Positions 31,726-44,326 of a stretch of 64,000 nt of DNA are shown in pieces. The translations under genes were made by a program, and so were the position numbers. How positions within the stretch are numbered: the first letter of the stretch is position 1; the number at the start of each line of letters is the position of its first letter. The DNA is from Pedinophyceae sp. YPF-701 (taxonomy: Eukaryota; Chlorophyta; Pedinophyceae). The notes below the pieces were generated by a model. That model had not been told where the DNA came from, made no database searches, and worked only from the letters and a program-made list of their open reading frames with translations. The stretch lies in NCBI GenBank assembly GCA_916048055.1, contig CAJZHL010000017.1, positions 62,001 through 126,000 of the forward strand, read 5' to 3'.

Positions 31726-34520
31726 ATGGCTGGGAACGATGTGGAGCTCGGCGAGCGCTTCGCCGACATGAGCAACCACGACGGGCCGGCCAAGTCCACC
31801 CACTTCGAGCAGCAGTTCGCGAAGACCATGGAACGCACGCGCGTCGCCGCCGCGGTCCTCCAGGCACGCACCCGTCGCGCCCGTTCGCCCCGCCCCTCGC
31901 TCCCTCCGCGCGGGGTCCCGCGCTCAGGCCCAGCCGGCGCCAGACGTCCACCTCTGCGTAGACTGCCCGCCGCGCGAGACCTGCCGCCCGTCCCGCCCGG
32001 CAGCCGCGCGGTGGGGCGTGCGCCTCTGGTTCGTGGCCACGAGGCCCCAGTCGACGCGGGCGGCGCGTCCGGGGCGCAGCGACGCCTCGCAGCGGGCTCC
32101 GCGACAAGCCATGCCCCTGATATGGTCGCCTGCATTGCCGATTGCGCGTCTCCCCGCCGCCCGGGACCTGTCCGCCGCCGCTGCCTGCAGCGCACTGCTC
32201 CGCCGGCTTCGACCTCCCAACCCGCCCTGTCGCCGGTCCGCAGACTGTCCCGAAGTCCCGGCAGGTGTGCGTGGCGTTCGAGGACGTCAACGCGTTCGTC
32301 AGCACCATGCCCTTCAAGCCCTCCCTCCCCGCGCAGTGAGTGTCCCTGCGTGCTCGCCGCAGCCCCCGCACACGCCGCACGGCCGCCTCGCGCCTTCCGC
32401 TCGCACGTCCTCCACTGCACTGCGATCCCATACGGCCCCCGTGCCCCGCAAGCTGCGTTCCGCGGCCCATCTGACCGTGACGCGCGGTGCCTCCGTACCG
32501 CAGGGCGGTGACCAAGGCCACGTCGATGCTCACGGAGAAGGGCCGCGAGCGCGCCGCCGCGGCGGCCGCGGCGCCGACCGAGCGGCAGATCCTCACCGGC
32601 GTGCACGGGCGCGTCTCCCCGGGCGAGATGATGGCGCTGATGGGCCCGAGCGGGAGCGGGAAGACGTCCCTGCTGTCGATCCTCGGCGGGCGCGCCGCCG
32701 CGGCCGTGCGCGTCGAGGGCCGCCTGCAGTACAACGGCGCGCCGCTCGTGAAGGCCACGAAGCGCACGATGGGGTTCGTGCACCAGGACGACCTCCTGTT
32801 TGACAGCCTCACCGTGTACGAGACGCTGCACTACGCGGCGCGGCTGCGGCTCCCGCGCGACATGTCGAACGACGAGAAGGAGCTCCGCGTGGAGACGGTC
32901 ATCCAGGCGCTCGGCCTCGACCGCTGCCGCAACACCATCATCGGCGGGCCGTTCATGCGCGGCGTGTCGGGCGGGGAGCGGAAGCGCGTGTCGATCGGGC
33001 ACGAGCTGCTGATCAACCCCGCGGGGATCTTCCTCGACGAGCCGACGTCCGGCCTCGACGCCACGACCGCGCTGAAGCTCGTGCACACGCTCAAGGTGCT
33101 GGCCGCGGGCGGGCGCAGCGTGGTGACCACGATCCACCAGCCCGCGTCGCGGATCTACCAGGAGCTCGACAAGGTCATGGTGCTCTCCGAGGGCAAGGTG
33201 ATGTACTTCGGGCACGGCTCGCTCGCCCACGCGTGGTTCAACTCGCTGGGGTACGCCATGCCGCTGGGCGTCAACACGGCGGACTTCTTGCTCGACCTGG
33301 CCTCGGGCGACGTGGGCGCCACGCAGCAGGAGGCGCGCGAGCTGTCGTCGCAGCTGTGCGCGGCGTACGAGCGGTTCATGAAGGGCGGCGCCGTGGAGCC
33401 GCGGGACCTGTCTGACGTGGCGAAACACTCCTCCGCCGAGATCGCGAAGCTCGACGGGCCCGCCGCGTCGGCGCACGAGGTCCGCCAGCGCCAGATGATG
33501 GGCGTGCAGCACCGGCACGTGGCCGTGCTGCGGGCGCTGCAGGGCGGCGGGTCGCACGACGGCGACGACGCCGCACGGCCCGCGCACGCGGACGACGACT
33601 CGATGGGGCAGTCGAACTCGACGGACCTGAGCGACAAGGCGACGCTGGCTGCGCACAGCGCGCACGACACGTCGAAGGTGGACGTGGAGCTCGGAAAGGG
33701 CGAGCACGCACACAGCACGCGCTGGGGCGCGAGCTTCATGGACCAGATCCTCATCCTGACGCGGCGCTCGCTCAAGACGCGGCGGTTCGAGGCGCTCGGG
33801 TTCCAGAAGTTCCTCCAGTTCGCCGTCGTGGGCGTCCTGACGGGCCTCTTCTGGTTCCGGCAGGGCGGCGGCACCACGGCCAAGGACGTGAACAACACGG
33901 TCGGGCTGCTGTTCTTCGAGATGATCTTCATGTCGTTCGCGGCCCTCTTCGCCGCGCTCTTCACCTTCCCCGCCGAGTACCAGATGCTCCTCAAGGAGCG
34001 CGCGTCCGGCATGTACCGCCTCTCGGCCTTCTACCTCGCGCGCTCCTTCTCCGACCTCCCCCTCGACTGCCTCTACCCCTCGGTGTTCGTGTTCATCATC
34101 TACTGGATGTCGGGCCTCAAGGCCACCGCCGCGGCCTTCTTCGGCAACTGGTTCACCATCATTCTCACCGTCCTGGTCGGGCAGAGCATGGGGATGCTGA
34201 TCGGCACGGTCATGATGAACCCGAAGAGCGGGCAGACGGTGGCCACGATCGCGATGCTCACGTTCATGCTCACCGCGGGCTTCTACATCGACGACATCCC
34301 GGTGTGGATCGAGTGGGTCAAGTATTTGGGGTTCCCGTACTTCTCCTGGCGCATGCTCATGAAGCTCGAGTTCGGGGACTACGACGGGGAGTATCCCGAG
34401 CGCCTCACGCGGCCGAACGAGATCAGCTTCGGGCTCGACATGGGCTGCATGTTTTTGTTCCTGTTTGGGCTGCGCTTCATCACGTACATGGAGCTGCGGC
34501 GCAAGACGAAGAACGTCTGA
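31726..34520 (+). CDS. ABCG (White/WBC) half-transporter
   Basis: Exons 31726-31863, 32265-32335 and 32504-34520 give 741 aa in reverse order: nucleotide-binding domain first, then the membrane domain, as in ABCG half-transporters. The NBD has Walker A GPSGSGKTSLL, Q-loop FVHQDDLLFDSLTV, signature VSGGERKRVSIG, Walker B AGIFLDEPTSGLD and the H-loop TTIHQPA. After a linker (about residues 270-450, Asp/His-rich) come about six membrane helices, e.g. LQFAVVGVLTGLFWF, IFMSFAALFAALFTF and DMGCMFLFLFGLRFI. Such proteins dimerise and export lipids or other hydrophobic compounds. Exon 3 alone is certain; exon 2 (CVAFEDVNAFVSTMPFKPS) fits by phase. Exon 1 needs a GC donor (CAG/GCACGC) or one of two nearby GT sites in the same phase. 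A TGTAA lies at 34751-34755. Confidence 0.9.
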
Positions 34521-34844
34521 GGAGGCCGCGCGCGCGGTGGACGCGCGGGGCGGCGCGTCGCTCGGGGTGACGGTTGTCGTCCGGAGCGACGCTCAATTTT
34601 GATGCACCAACCACATCACCGTAGAGCTGCTCGCTCTGCTGCAGATGCTCAGTCAGCAGCCCCACGGGTCAGGCCTGACTCTTAGTATTGAAGCTCGGTG
34701 ACACACTATCCGCACGTTGCGGTGTCCTCGCTCTTCCGCGAAGAGAGACATGTAAATGAAACGACGGTGTGTGTTTCCTGTCACCGCCAGCCTGGACATC
34801 CCTGCAGCGTGCACCGGTGTTTCAGGGCGCGGTCGCGGACTTGA

Positions 34845-34981
34845 GTGCCAGCCACGTCGTCCTCCGGTCGCAGTAGCAAAGTGCAGCCAGGCGCCTCTGT
34901 CCGTCGTCTCCACGTCGCCTCGGTCAAGTAGCAAGCGAGCGGCAAACAGCCGACGTGCGCAGCGGCTTGAATATCCTTCAC
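34845..34981 (-). pseudogene. Decayed ankyrin-repeat remnant
   Basis: On the minus strand one frame reads KDIQAAAHVGCLPLACYLTEA and the next frame continues GDVETTDRGAWLHFATATG. Together they resemble one and a half ankyrin units with a frameshift and a few lost residues at the loop. No start, splice frame or intact neighbour repeat supports a live gene. The PAS/ankyrin gene on the same strand nearby also ends in ankyrin repeats, but the wording differs. Confidence 0.4.
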
Positions 34982-35645
34982 ATTTCTTCGAGGATATCTT
35001 GCTGAATGGCCCCGCGGCTCGTCGAACCGACGGCGCCGATCTCAGCGGCCCTGCCGCGCGCGGTCGAGCGCTGAGTGCAGAGGCATGTGTGTTGACGCGT
35101 GCAGTTGTGCAAGCCAGCCCCACCAGCGGGTGGCCGCCGTCGACAGCCTGGCGCGGCGCTTCTCCGCGCCCGCTACTCGCGCGGGGCGTAGTGTTGAACT
35201 GCGTTCGGATTCATTTCATTTCTTTCATCTCTGAGGCGAGATACTGTGTGTTATGCACGCTGCAAGCCCGGATCCACCGGGTCATGTCCATGGGGAGATG
35301 GTCCGCGAGACGCGCGCAACGATGATTGACGTCAAGGCAGGGGTCGGGGAGAGGGTGTGCTCCTGAGCGGGAGTACTCCTTCTCAGAGAAGATTCAAGGC
35401 AAGAGCACGAAAGCGCAGCAGCTTCCAGCTGCTGAACAGACTGGTTTCGAGCCGGCCACGAGTGGCGACGTGTGGTGTTGGCACACGCGGGGGCAGCGAT
35501 ATGGGTTTGGAACACGAAGCGGGTCCCTGAGGTACCCATGGCACGCAGCGCTGGTTTCAGCGCCAGGGGTGGACGGGCGGCTCGGAGGGACACTGCGGTA
35601 ACGTGCGCAGTCGTTCAAGTTTTCCAACCGAATGAAGCGGATCGG

Positions 35646-35681
35646 GGAAGGGAGGGGAGGGGAGGGGAGGGGAGGGGGGGA
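35646..35681 (+). repeat. (GGGGA)n G-rich tandem repeat
   Basis: Seven or so GGGGA units ending in a run of G. It can form a G-quadruplex on the plus strand and lies about 120 bp past the PAS/ankyrin stop codon (read on the minus strand). Confidence 0.85.
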
Positions 35682-35801
35682 TAGGGTTTGTGCCGGCCAA
35701 GAAGGGGGATTGGGGTTCATGGGCGGAGGGATGTTAGAGGCCCCGAAGCCGTTGTCTCCGGAGCCCAGGCGGGGCGGCACGCGCGCGAGGAACCGCGTTG
35801 T

Positions 35802-38800
35802 TCAGAAGAGGCCCGCGGCCAGGTGCTGCCGCAGCAAGCGCGCCACCTGGACGTGCCCCGCGACCTCGGCCATGTCCGCGGGCGCCTGGCCCACCGAGTT
35901 CAGGGTCGCCGCCGACAGGCCCAGCGTGAGCAGCTGCACGACGCAGTCTGCGTGCCCCGCGGCGGCGGCGCAGTGCAGCGGCGTGTTGCCCATCGAGTCG
36001 ACGCTGTCCAGCGCCGCGGCTCCGGCCATGCCCGCTGCTGCAATGGCCGTCACGGCCGCGGTCTGCCCCATCGTGGCCGCGACGTGCACGATGTTGCCGC
36101 CACCAGGCAGCAGGGGCGTCGTCGCCGCGGCCTGCATCACGCTCGCGTACCCCAGGTCGAGGTGCACGCGCAGGAGCGCCTGGTTGAGCGCGGTGACGTC
36201 GCGCGTGCACACGTGGTAGATCAACTGCCGCACGAACGGCTCCAGGTGCTGCGTCGCCGGCCCGACCACAGGCTGGTACGGGAGCGTCTGCAGCCCGGCC
36301 TGCCAGTCCAGGAGCGCCGAGAGCTTGTTCGGCGTGAGATCCGCGCCGCCGTGCAGGTGCGACTGGAACTGGTCGCGCCGGGGCGCGAAGCCGGCGTCGA
36401 GCCGAGTTTGCGGCGCACGAGCGTGGTTCTGGTTCGAGACGTTTCTCGTCGGGATGAACGCGCTCAGGCTGCGCTGGGGGCGCCGCTGCGTCAGCGGGAC
36501 GCCGCCTGAATGCGAGAGCTTGCCGCCGCCCGCGGGCGAGCGGAGAACGGCCTGCCCGATCGTCTGGGCCTGGTACGCCGGGTCGCCGTAGCCACCCAGG
36601 TTGCTTCGCGGCGGGGTGTTGGCGCCGGAGTCCCCTCGGCCACTGCCCCCCGAGCCATGTCCGCCGCGCCACGAGGCGGCCTGGTGCCGTCCAGCGGGGC
36701 GCGACGGCGCGTACAGCCCCTGCATCCCCTGCGGCGGGTCGAGCGTCATGAGCCCGGTCTCCGGCTTCACCCCGAGCGGGAGCCTCGGGAGCCATATGCG
36801 GTACATCGCGGGGAGGTGTTCCGAGACCCCCGCGGAGGACAGTTCCGGCGGCAGCGGCGGCGAATGGAACGTCTTGCACGGCAGGGACCCCGGCGGCAGC
36901 ACGCCCGCCGGCGGCGGCTGCGCCTGCAGGAGCTTGCACGCCTGCGCGTCGAACGCTCGCACTTCCGCGACGACCTGCGGGTTCGCCGCCCACGCAGGCA
37001 GCTGCTCCACAGGGTCGGTCCCGCCCCCCGGGCGCGCAACCAGGCCAGTGATGATGTGCTTCGCAGCGGTGGACGCCCGCGTCGCGCGCCCGGACGTGTC
37101 GATGTGCACGATAGCGGCGGGCACGATGTCCAGGAGGGCGTCCGCAACGGCCGCCTGGGCGCGGGTGCGCACGGCGCGGGTCGCGTCCGTCATGCGGATC
37201 CGCACGGCCGCGCCCTCGCTGGCCCCGGCAGCCGGCTGCGCGAAGAAGCTCCCCTCGACGAAGCGCGGCAGTCGCGGCACCGAGCGGATGGCCGCGGCGA
37301 CGACGCCGCCGTGCACCGTCGTGCCTGCACCCGCCGCGACGGCGGCCTTGATTCGCTCGCGGTAGTTGCCCTCCGAGATCATCTTCGGCGAGAACAGGAT
37401 CGGCCCGACCGGCCCCTCCTCCGCACCGAGCCCCGCCGCCGCCCCCTGCGCGGCCACCACCGCCGACGTCAGGTGCTGCGCCACCAGTGCGCGGTCGCCC
37501 TTGTGGACCAGGTCGAGCAGCAGCGCGCCCGACACGGCGCCGGGGAGCCGCCCGAGCACCGCCACGCAGTCCCCCGCGACCCGCAGGACGCGCCCCTCCG
37601 CGTCAAGCTCCAGGTCGACGGTGGCGATGCACTCCCCGCTCCGGGACAGCGGCGGGCGGGGTGACGGCAGCCCGCGCGCGTAGTCCGTGGCGTCGCGGCA
37701 CACGACGGCTGCCTGGATGCCGCCGTGCGCGGCGCGGAGGAACGCGAAGCTGTAGGCCAGCAGGATCCGCCGCCCCGACGCATGCCGGGCCTGACTCAGC
37801 CAAGGCCGCCGGGAGTACGGCAGCTTGCCGTCGCGGACGGCGACCTGCAGCGCGTTGCGCACCGCCTGCGCGGACGCCGGGCCCTGCGCGAGCTCGAGCG
37901 CGCCGAACAGGCCGCGCTCCGAGACGCTGTCCGCGGCAGGACTCAGGACGTCGCCCACTTGCGGCGACCGGTACAGCAGGTTCCCGTTCTCGTCGTGCAC
38001 CATCAGCATCGCGCCGCCGATGGCCTCGAGCCCCGTCGCCAGCCACGGCGCCTGAGGGCCGTGCCGTGCGCGCAGCGTGCTGAGCGCCGCGCCGCTCCCG
38101 GTGCGCGCCAGGTGCCCCATGAGCGCCAGGTCCGCGCCGGGTCCGTCCGAGGGCGCCGGCTGCCTGCGCGCGGTCCGCCCCTCCGAGAAGGATCGCCCGA
38201 ACAGCCCCGTCGCCAGCAGCGGCCGGCGCGCTGTCATCGACCGCCCAGACAGCGTCCGCTCCATCGCCGCCTCCGTGCGGCTCCCGGGCCGGCTGCCCGT
38301 CTGGCTGCCGTCGACTGTGAGCGCACCGCTGCTGGGCGACCTGCGGCTCGCGCGGGAGGTCGAGCGCCCCAGCGACCGCACGTGCTGCATGGTATGCGTC
38401 ACTGCGCCGTCCGTGGCGGCGACAGTGGGGCGCGGCGACGGCGCGAACCGCGCGCCGGGCTTGCGCGATACGACGAGCGGGGCCGAGCGCATGACGCCGG
38501 AGAGGACGGCGTCCCGCGGCGGCGAGAGGCCCTGCGCGGGGGGCGGGATGCACTCCGACATGACCACGGGCCGGGGGGCCTCCACCGGGGGCAGGTCGCT
38601 GGGGTTGATCGGGCGCTCGATGATGAGCAGCTCCCAGATGCACGAGACGTGCACGACGGCGATCGTCGCGTCCACGGCGACCTTCCGGCCGCGGATCACG
38701 CGACGGTACTTCAGGCGCTTGGATTCCACTGCGAGCGAGGGCCCGGGGGGTGTTTTGTTCGCGGTGCCTGAGGGATATGACGGGTCGTCGCGCGTGGGGC

Positions 38801-41252
38801 GCTGGTGCGAGGGGCGTGGCGCACCGCGAGCTTGGGTGGCCGATGTCTTGGGGTCGTCAGGCAGCGAGGTCTCAGGGTCATCGGCGGCGCGCATCTGCTT
38901 CTGCAGGTCCTTGACGACGCGCAGAACCTCCGGGGCGTCCGCCTCGTCGATGCTAGGAAGGATGTTCCAGCCGGTCGCTTCGTCCGCTGCAGCCGCCGGG
39001 GGGAAACAACACGAGTCAGGGGTTTCAGCGCACTGGACAGCCCGCCGACACGCGCGCCCGACGCTCGCTGGCACGAGCCCCTAGGTGACATGCAAGGGCT
39101 GGGCCGCACCTGCCGCTCCGGAGACCTGGAGGTACAACTCCGACGCAGACACAACATCCAGCAGAGGGTTGGCGCGGAAGATGAACATCGGGCACACTTC
39201 GAGGTACACCTGGAGGCGCCGCGCCTGCGCCAGCGCCTCCAGGTGCAGGTGCATCGGCATCACGGCGGCTAGCACCACGTCCTCCGTGCACGGCCACGCG
39301 GGCCGATACAGCAGCACCTCCACGGGCACCGACCCGCCGCCCGTGACGCCCGCGCCCGCCTCGAGCTGCGTGTGGACGCGCATCTGGGCGACGCGCGGCC
39401 CGCGGAAGGAGTCGTCCAGCGCCTTGAGCACGGCGGGGGTGTCGTCGGGGTGAATGAGGTCGGGCAGGTTGCGGCCGCGCAGGTCCGCGGCGCGGCAGCC
39501 GAGCGGGGCGTCCGTGAAGCTCTCCGAGACCGCGAGGACCTCGCCGGCCGGCCGCAGCATCAGGAACGGCATCGGGGCGCCGGTGACGTCGGAGAGGAGG
39601 GTGCCCAGGGCGGCAGGCTGCAGGCTCTCGCGCCGGCTCACCGCGAGCCGCGAGCTGGCGTCCTCGTCCTCGCTGTCCGCGGGGGACCTGCGCGCAGGGC
39701 GTGGGCGGGCGGTGAGCGAAGGCCGCGACGCGACAACACCCACACCACGTGGGCGTGCAGGTTTGCGTAGGAGGGCTGCGCGCGCGCGCGTGCGCGCGGC
39801 GGCGGAGCTTCGCGGCGGGGCCGCACCCGCTCCCGAGGTCGAGGACGTCCCTGCCGTCCTGCTCGGGCTTGCTGAGCTCCGGGGGCGGCAGGACGGGTTC
39901 CAGCGCGACCGTGCACGCCACGTAGAAGGAACTGCTCCCTGGCACCGTGGACTTGATCGCCCCGGCCGGGAACTCTTCGTCCTGGATCCATTGCATGCGG
40001 AGCTGTGCGCTGCGGCGGGCGGGGGCGTACGAGGGCGGCGGGGGCGTCGGCGAGAGCGTGCGACGTGAACAGGCCACGAATCGCCCGGGTCGTCCTTCCG
40101 GCGTGCGCAGCGCGCGTTGGCGCTGGCGGGTCGCTGTGGGGGCGCATGTCCCGGCGATCGAGGGACGAATGCGCAGCGGGGGAGCGCGGTGCAGCGGCGC
40201 GGCGAGGCCTCGGGTGGCAGCTGGCTCCTGGAAGGGACACTCACCTGCTCTCAGCGCCCTCAGAATGTAGCACTTTGACGGGGACGCATTCCGGGGGATG
40301 CGGTTCGCAGCCCTCCCGCACCTCCTGGTAGTTGTGGAGGATCCAGTGCGACACCTGCGCGGACGCGGCGAGTTGCAGTTGGCTGCAGCGGGTTCGTGCG
40401 AGAGACGCCACCTCGAACACGGCGCGCATCGCCGAAGACACTGGCGGTGTTCGCCGATAAGGGAGCAAAGCAGAACCGACGGCTTTGCGGCGTGTGAGGC
40501 CCGCAAATCCGCGCCTCGCACGAGCTGTTGTAGGCAATGGCCGCGCTGGCCCGCGTTCTCGCGTCGACCGGCGCGTTGCGGCGCGAGGTCAGCTTGTACG
40601 AGGCAAGGAGACGGAGATGCGCAGCACGCGCGGCCGCATCCATCCGAAACGGAGCGCTGGGCGCCCAGTAATCGTGTAAAGATCTACATAATCTAGGACG
40701 GTCGGAAAGGGACGGGCCGTGGCAATAGGCCCGCCTGGCTCGTTCAGCGTCGCGAGAGGTTCCGGGAACGCGCGCCGAACAGCGTCCCGGAGCGGCCCGG
40801 TCGCGAGGGGCAGAGCGTTGGAGGCAGCCAAGCCAGCGCGTACCTTGGCCGCGCCGGCCACATCCAGGAAGCTCAGGATCGCCTTCCCGACGAGATACTC
40901 GGGGTCGTCCCCGAAGACGACCCGAGCCCCGCGCGAGGCCGTCAGAACGGCGCCGCTGGCGTCGAGCAGCAGCGTGCACTCCGGCAGAGCCTGCAGCCGA
41001 TCGCCGCACCCCGCACGTCTTTAGGGGCTTTCCCGGGACGTCCGATGTGGGGGACGCGCGCAAGCGCCACAGCGACGCACGCGCCGCAATCGGAGCCTGC
41101 CATCGCTGCGGGCAGCTCACGAGCACGCCAGCAGCAGCTGTGGGGTCGCGCACCTGCACCGCGTCCGCGACCATGAAGTTGTACAGGTCGGGGTTGCTCT
41201 CCGCATGGGTGGTCGTGTCGCCGCCATTGGAGCCCCCGCCGTGGCTGCTCAT
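35802..41252 (-). CDS. Large PAS-domain and ankyrin-repeat protein
   Basis: Six exons (41252-41154, 40990-40844, 40354-40245, 40009-39827, 39687-39110, 38986-35802) encode 1433 aa; every phase closes. A first PAS-like unit spans exon 2 (LPECTLLLDASGAVLTASRG, VVFGDDPEYLVGKAILSFLD). A second lies in exon 5 (PFLMLRPAGEVLAVSESFTD, GRNLPDLIHPDDTPAVLKAL). A third may begin at LEVCPMFIFRANPLLDVVSA and cross into exon 6, and ATVDLELDAEGRVLRVAGDC with DLVHKGDRALVAQHL is a fourth PAS-like stretch. Disordered Ser/Pro-rich parts separate them. The last 125 residues are ankyrin repeats (GNIVHVAATMGQTAAVTAIA, GNTPLHCAAAAGHADCVVQL). No kinase, cyclase or DNA-binding domain is visible, so it is probably a sensor or scaffold. 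Ligand is unknown. Exons 3 and 4 are the least certain. Confidence 0.75.
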
Positions 41253-41867
41253 GGCGGCACGCCCGTGCGGAGGCTTGCGGCCAGGGTGGGCGCGAGCGGC
41301 GCGGCGTCACTCAGGCGCCCCGCAAGGTCGGGATCATCGAGGTGCGCTCCGATGCTGCAGCCCGAGGTGCGTCCACGGCGTTCTGTCGCTTCGCCGCGAT
41401 GCGCGGTCCTTCTGTCACCGCCTGGGTGGATGACTGGCCTTTCAGACTGTCCCAAGTGCGTGACGAACGTCCGAGGAACATCGAGTCATCGTGAGTAACC
41501 GAAGCACGTCGGGCTTCTCGACACGATGCCACGCGTACGAGTGCCTGGATGGCAAATCTACTGCACACAGCATCAGCGGCGCCCTGGCCCCCTGCGCGAC
41601 GGAGACCGCGCCCGCCGAGCGGCAGCGCCTGCTGCAAACAAGTTGCCAACCGGTGACGCTCGTGCCATGCCATGCCGGAGCAAGGCACTCCCACTCGCTC
41701 GGGAAGAAGTCGCCGCCTCGCTGGCGCGCGACCACCGAGCATCTGCGGCGAACAAAGCACGCCTCGCCTCCGCGAACTCAACGCCCTGCAAATCGTGCCA
41801 GACATAAAGTCTCAGGCACGCGCGGTCCACACACGCAGCTGCCCATCAGAGCACGTCACACACCCGC
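41253..41867. other. Intergenic between PAS/ankyrin and coiled-coil genes
   Basis: 615 bp, upstream of one minus-strand gene and downstream of another. No gene or repeat recognised. Confidence 0.4.
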
Positions 41868-44326
41868 TCAGTCCAGCCCCTGCGGCGCGCTCGCCAGCGA
41901 CATTTCCAGCGACGCGCCCGTCCCGGCCAGTGCGGCCGCGCGCCCTACCGCGCCAGCCCCCGCAGCTTCCGCCCGCGCCAGCGCGTCCCGCAGGCCCCAG
42001 GCCTCGTTCTGCAGCACCTGCGCCCGCGCCTCCGCGTCGTGCAGCTCCTGCATGTCCGCGAGGCGCATCCTCTCGAGCTGGTGCACGCGCTGCAGCTCCA
42101 CCTGCAGCGCGCGGTGTGCCGCAGCTTCGCGCTCCCGCGCCTCCGCGAGCAGCCGCCGCGCCTGCGACTCCAGGTACTCGGACTCCGCGAGCTGCTCGCG
42201 CGACAGCCCCGCCGCCTCCCGCGCGTCGCGCACGCGCTGCTCCAACGTGCGCACATACGCCTCCTGCGGGCCGCTGCCGCCCGCCATCGCAGCGGCCGCA
42301 GCGGCCGCAGCTCCGCCCGCCGCCCGCAGAGCATCCTGTGGGGAGCCCGTCGCGGGTCGCGGTGGAGCGGTGAGAGCCGCGAAGCAGCGAGAAACGACGT
42401 TGCGTGTGTGCGAGCTGCAGTGCAGGCGTGACATCAGGGCTCGCGCCGCACCTCCCACGACCGGTCGCGCAGGTCGGTGTTCTGCGCGCGCAGCGACTGC
42501 ACTTCCTCGCGCGCCGCCGCGAGAGCCTCCTCCGCGGACCGCAGCTGCGCCACCAGCTTGGCGTGCCCCTCGCTCAGTTGGGCGTTCGCCGCGAGCAGGC
42601 CGTCCGCGCGCTCCGCAGCTGCGACGAGCTGCCCTCGCAGCCGCTCGACCGCGCTTCGCTGCGCCCCGGAGACCCCGCCCCCCCCCGCGACGCCCCTCCC
42701 CGACGCCGCCTCGCGCTCCGCAGCCCGCATCCGCGCCAGCGCCTCGTCGCGCTCCGCTATCGCCCTCGCGCCGCGCTCCTCCGCGTCGGTGGCGCGGCGC
42801 ATCTGCGTCTGCAGGGCCGCGGCCTGTTCGCGCAGCTGCACATGCAGCTCCTCCACCTCCAGTGCCAGGTCGTGGCTGTGGCGGGAGTGCGCGGCCTTCG
42901 CCCGCGTCCACTCCTGCTTCCACGTCTCGCGCAGAGCCTCCAGCTCGTTCACGCGCGCCTCGGCCTGCGCGGCGCGCGCCTCCAGGGAGTGCACCGTGCG
43001 CAGGCGCGTCTCGGCATCAGCCCTCACTGCCTCCGCGTCCGACTTGACGGCGTGCGCGGTCTCCGCGATCTTCTGGGCGTCGCCGAGGCGGACGCTGTTC
43101 TGCGGGACAGCCAGAGCGGGAGGGCGCAGCCGGTGAGGGCCGGCTTGAACCCCTCTGTGCTGTATGTCGAGAGCGCGCGTGCCTGTGGGCGCACGAGCTG
43201 CCAGCTTCGAGGTGCGGCGTGCTTGTTCAACCAAAATGTATCTGAATGGCTGCCCCAGCACTGTGTTCGAGGGACGGTGTCCGCGGGTGCAGCGGCGGTG
43301 AACTACGTGCCTCGATGTTCGTGCGCTCCAGGGCCTTGTTCCGCTCCATGAGGTCGTGGAGCTGTCGTTCGGCATGCCTGAGCTTCTGTTCGAGCTCGTG
43401 AACCCGTGAGGACGTCGAGCGTATCTCCTGCTGCGCGACTGCGTGGGGCAGAGGGACCGCAAGGATGACCTGAGCACGCGGTCTCGTGACGCGTCCGTGA
43501 ACGCGTCTCGTTCAAGGGGCGAAATGCAGCCTCGTCGAGCTACGAGAATCGGTGTCTCAAAACCACGTTTAGGTCCGGGACTCGCGAGGAGGCCGGGGGC
43601 AGGCGGAAAGGGGAAACATCGACTGTGCCGCCCGAGCCAAGCTCCAAATGCACGGCTCGCCGCGACATATCATCATCAAGGGTCGAGAGAGCACTTGCAC
43701 GCGGCCAGCACGCGCCGGCGCCCTCATGCGGCGCTGACCGGGCGGTGCAGGGCCCAGAGCAAGGGCGGCGCACCCGACGCTTCCTGCTGCATGCGCTCCG
43801 CGCTTTGCCGCAGCTCGCCACGGTCCCTCTTCAGTCCGTGAATCTCCGCCTCCATCTCCTCCTTCTCCTTGCGGAAGTCCTGCGCGGATCCCGGCGCGCC
43901 GCTGCGTTGCTGTGCGCGGCCCAGACTCGGCCCCGGATGCCCGCTTTTCGCGGGCCTCGCGCGCTCAGAGCCGCGGCTCGGGCTCAATCACTGCCTCATC
44001 ATGCCGAGGGACGCCAGGAACTCCACGCCACACGCACGGTCAGCGACGGGGGGCGCGTGCAATCAGCTTGCCTGCAGGATGCGCCCGAGCAGCGCATTTT
44101 CCGCCTTGTAGTCCCTGACCTTCTCCTCGAGTAGCTCTAGGTGCTGCGCATGTTGCGGGCGCTTCCCGGGGCTCCGCAGCGGCGACGTGCCCGCCTTGGT
44201 GATCACACCGCCCGTCGACAGGTTCAGCATCGCGCCGTGTGTGCGCTGGAGGGCGCGCACGCCTCCGCAACGACGCTCCGTGGACGGCGGCTGACGTGGG
44301 TTTCGTAGTGGCGACGAGACGCGCAT
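41868..44326 (-). CDS. Coiled-coil protein
   Basis: Five exons (44326-44072, 43879-43774, 43438-43311, 43099-42452, 42335-41868) encode 534 aa; an alternative ATG at 44230 shortens it by 32. From LELLEEKVRDYKAENALLGR onward almost all sequence is heptad-rich: DFRKEKEEMEAEIHGLKRDR, VHELEQKLRHAERQLHDLME, EARVNELE, then ERLRGQLVAAAERADGLLAA and REREAAAHRALQVELQRVHQ. The final 30 residues lose the pattern. It is likely a long rod-like scaffold; basal body, flagellar or Golgi tether roles are common for such proteins but nothing here decides. Introns 1 and 3 have GC donors (CAG/GCAAGC, GAG/GCACGT), because no GT gives the needed phase and the joined heptads continue smoothly. Confidence 0.72.

Larger units (their letters stand above)
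34521..35801. other. Intergenic region between ABCG and PAS/ankyrin genes
   Basis: 1281 bp between convergent stops, lower GC than the coding DNA. It contains a decayed ankyrin-like stretch (34845-34981) and a G-rich tandem repeat (35646-35681). No intact gene is seen. Confidence 0.45.

Noticed and set aside
35400-35601. Frame containing EQTGFEPATSG and a tRNA-like GGTTTCGAGCC
   Set aside because: The B-box-like motif is imperfect, no acceptor stem or anticodon arm can be drawn, and the peptide has no domain.
38065-39084. Plus-strand open frames of 300-350 codons opposite the PAS/ankyrin gene
   Set aside because: Mirror frames of a GC-rich coding exon; composition is Arg/Ala/Gly-rich without motifs.
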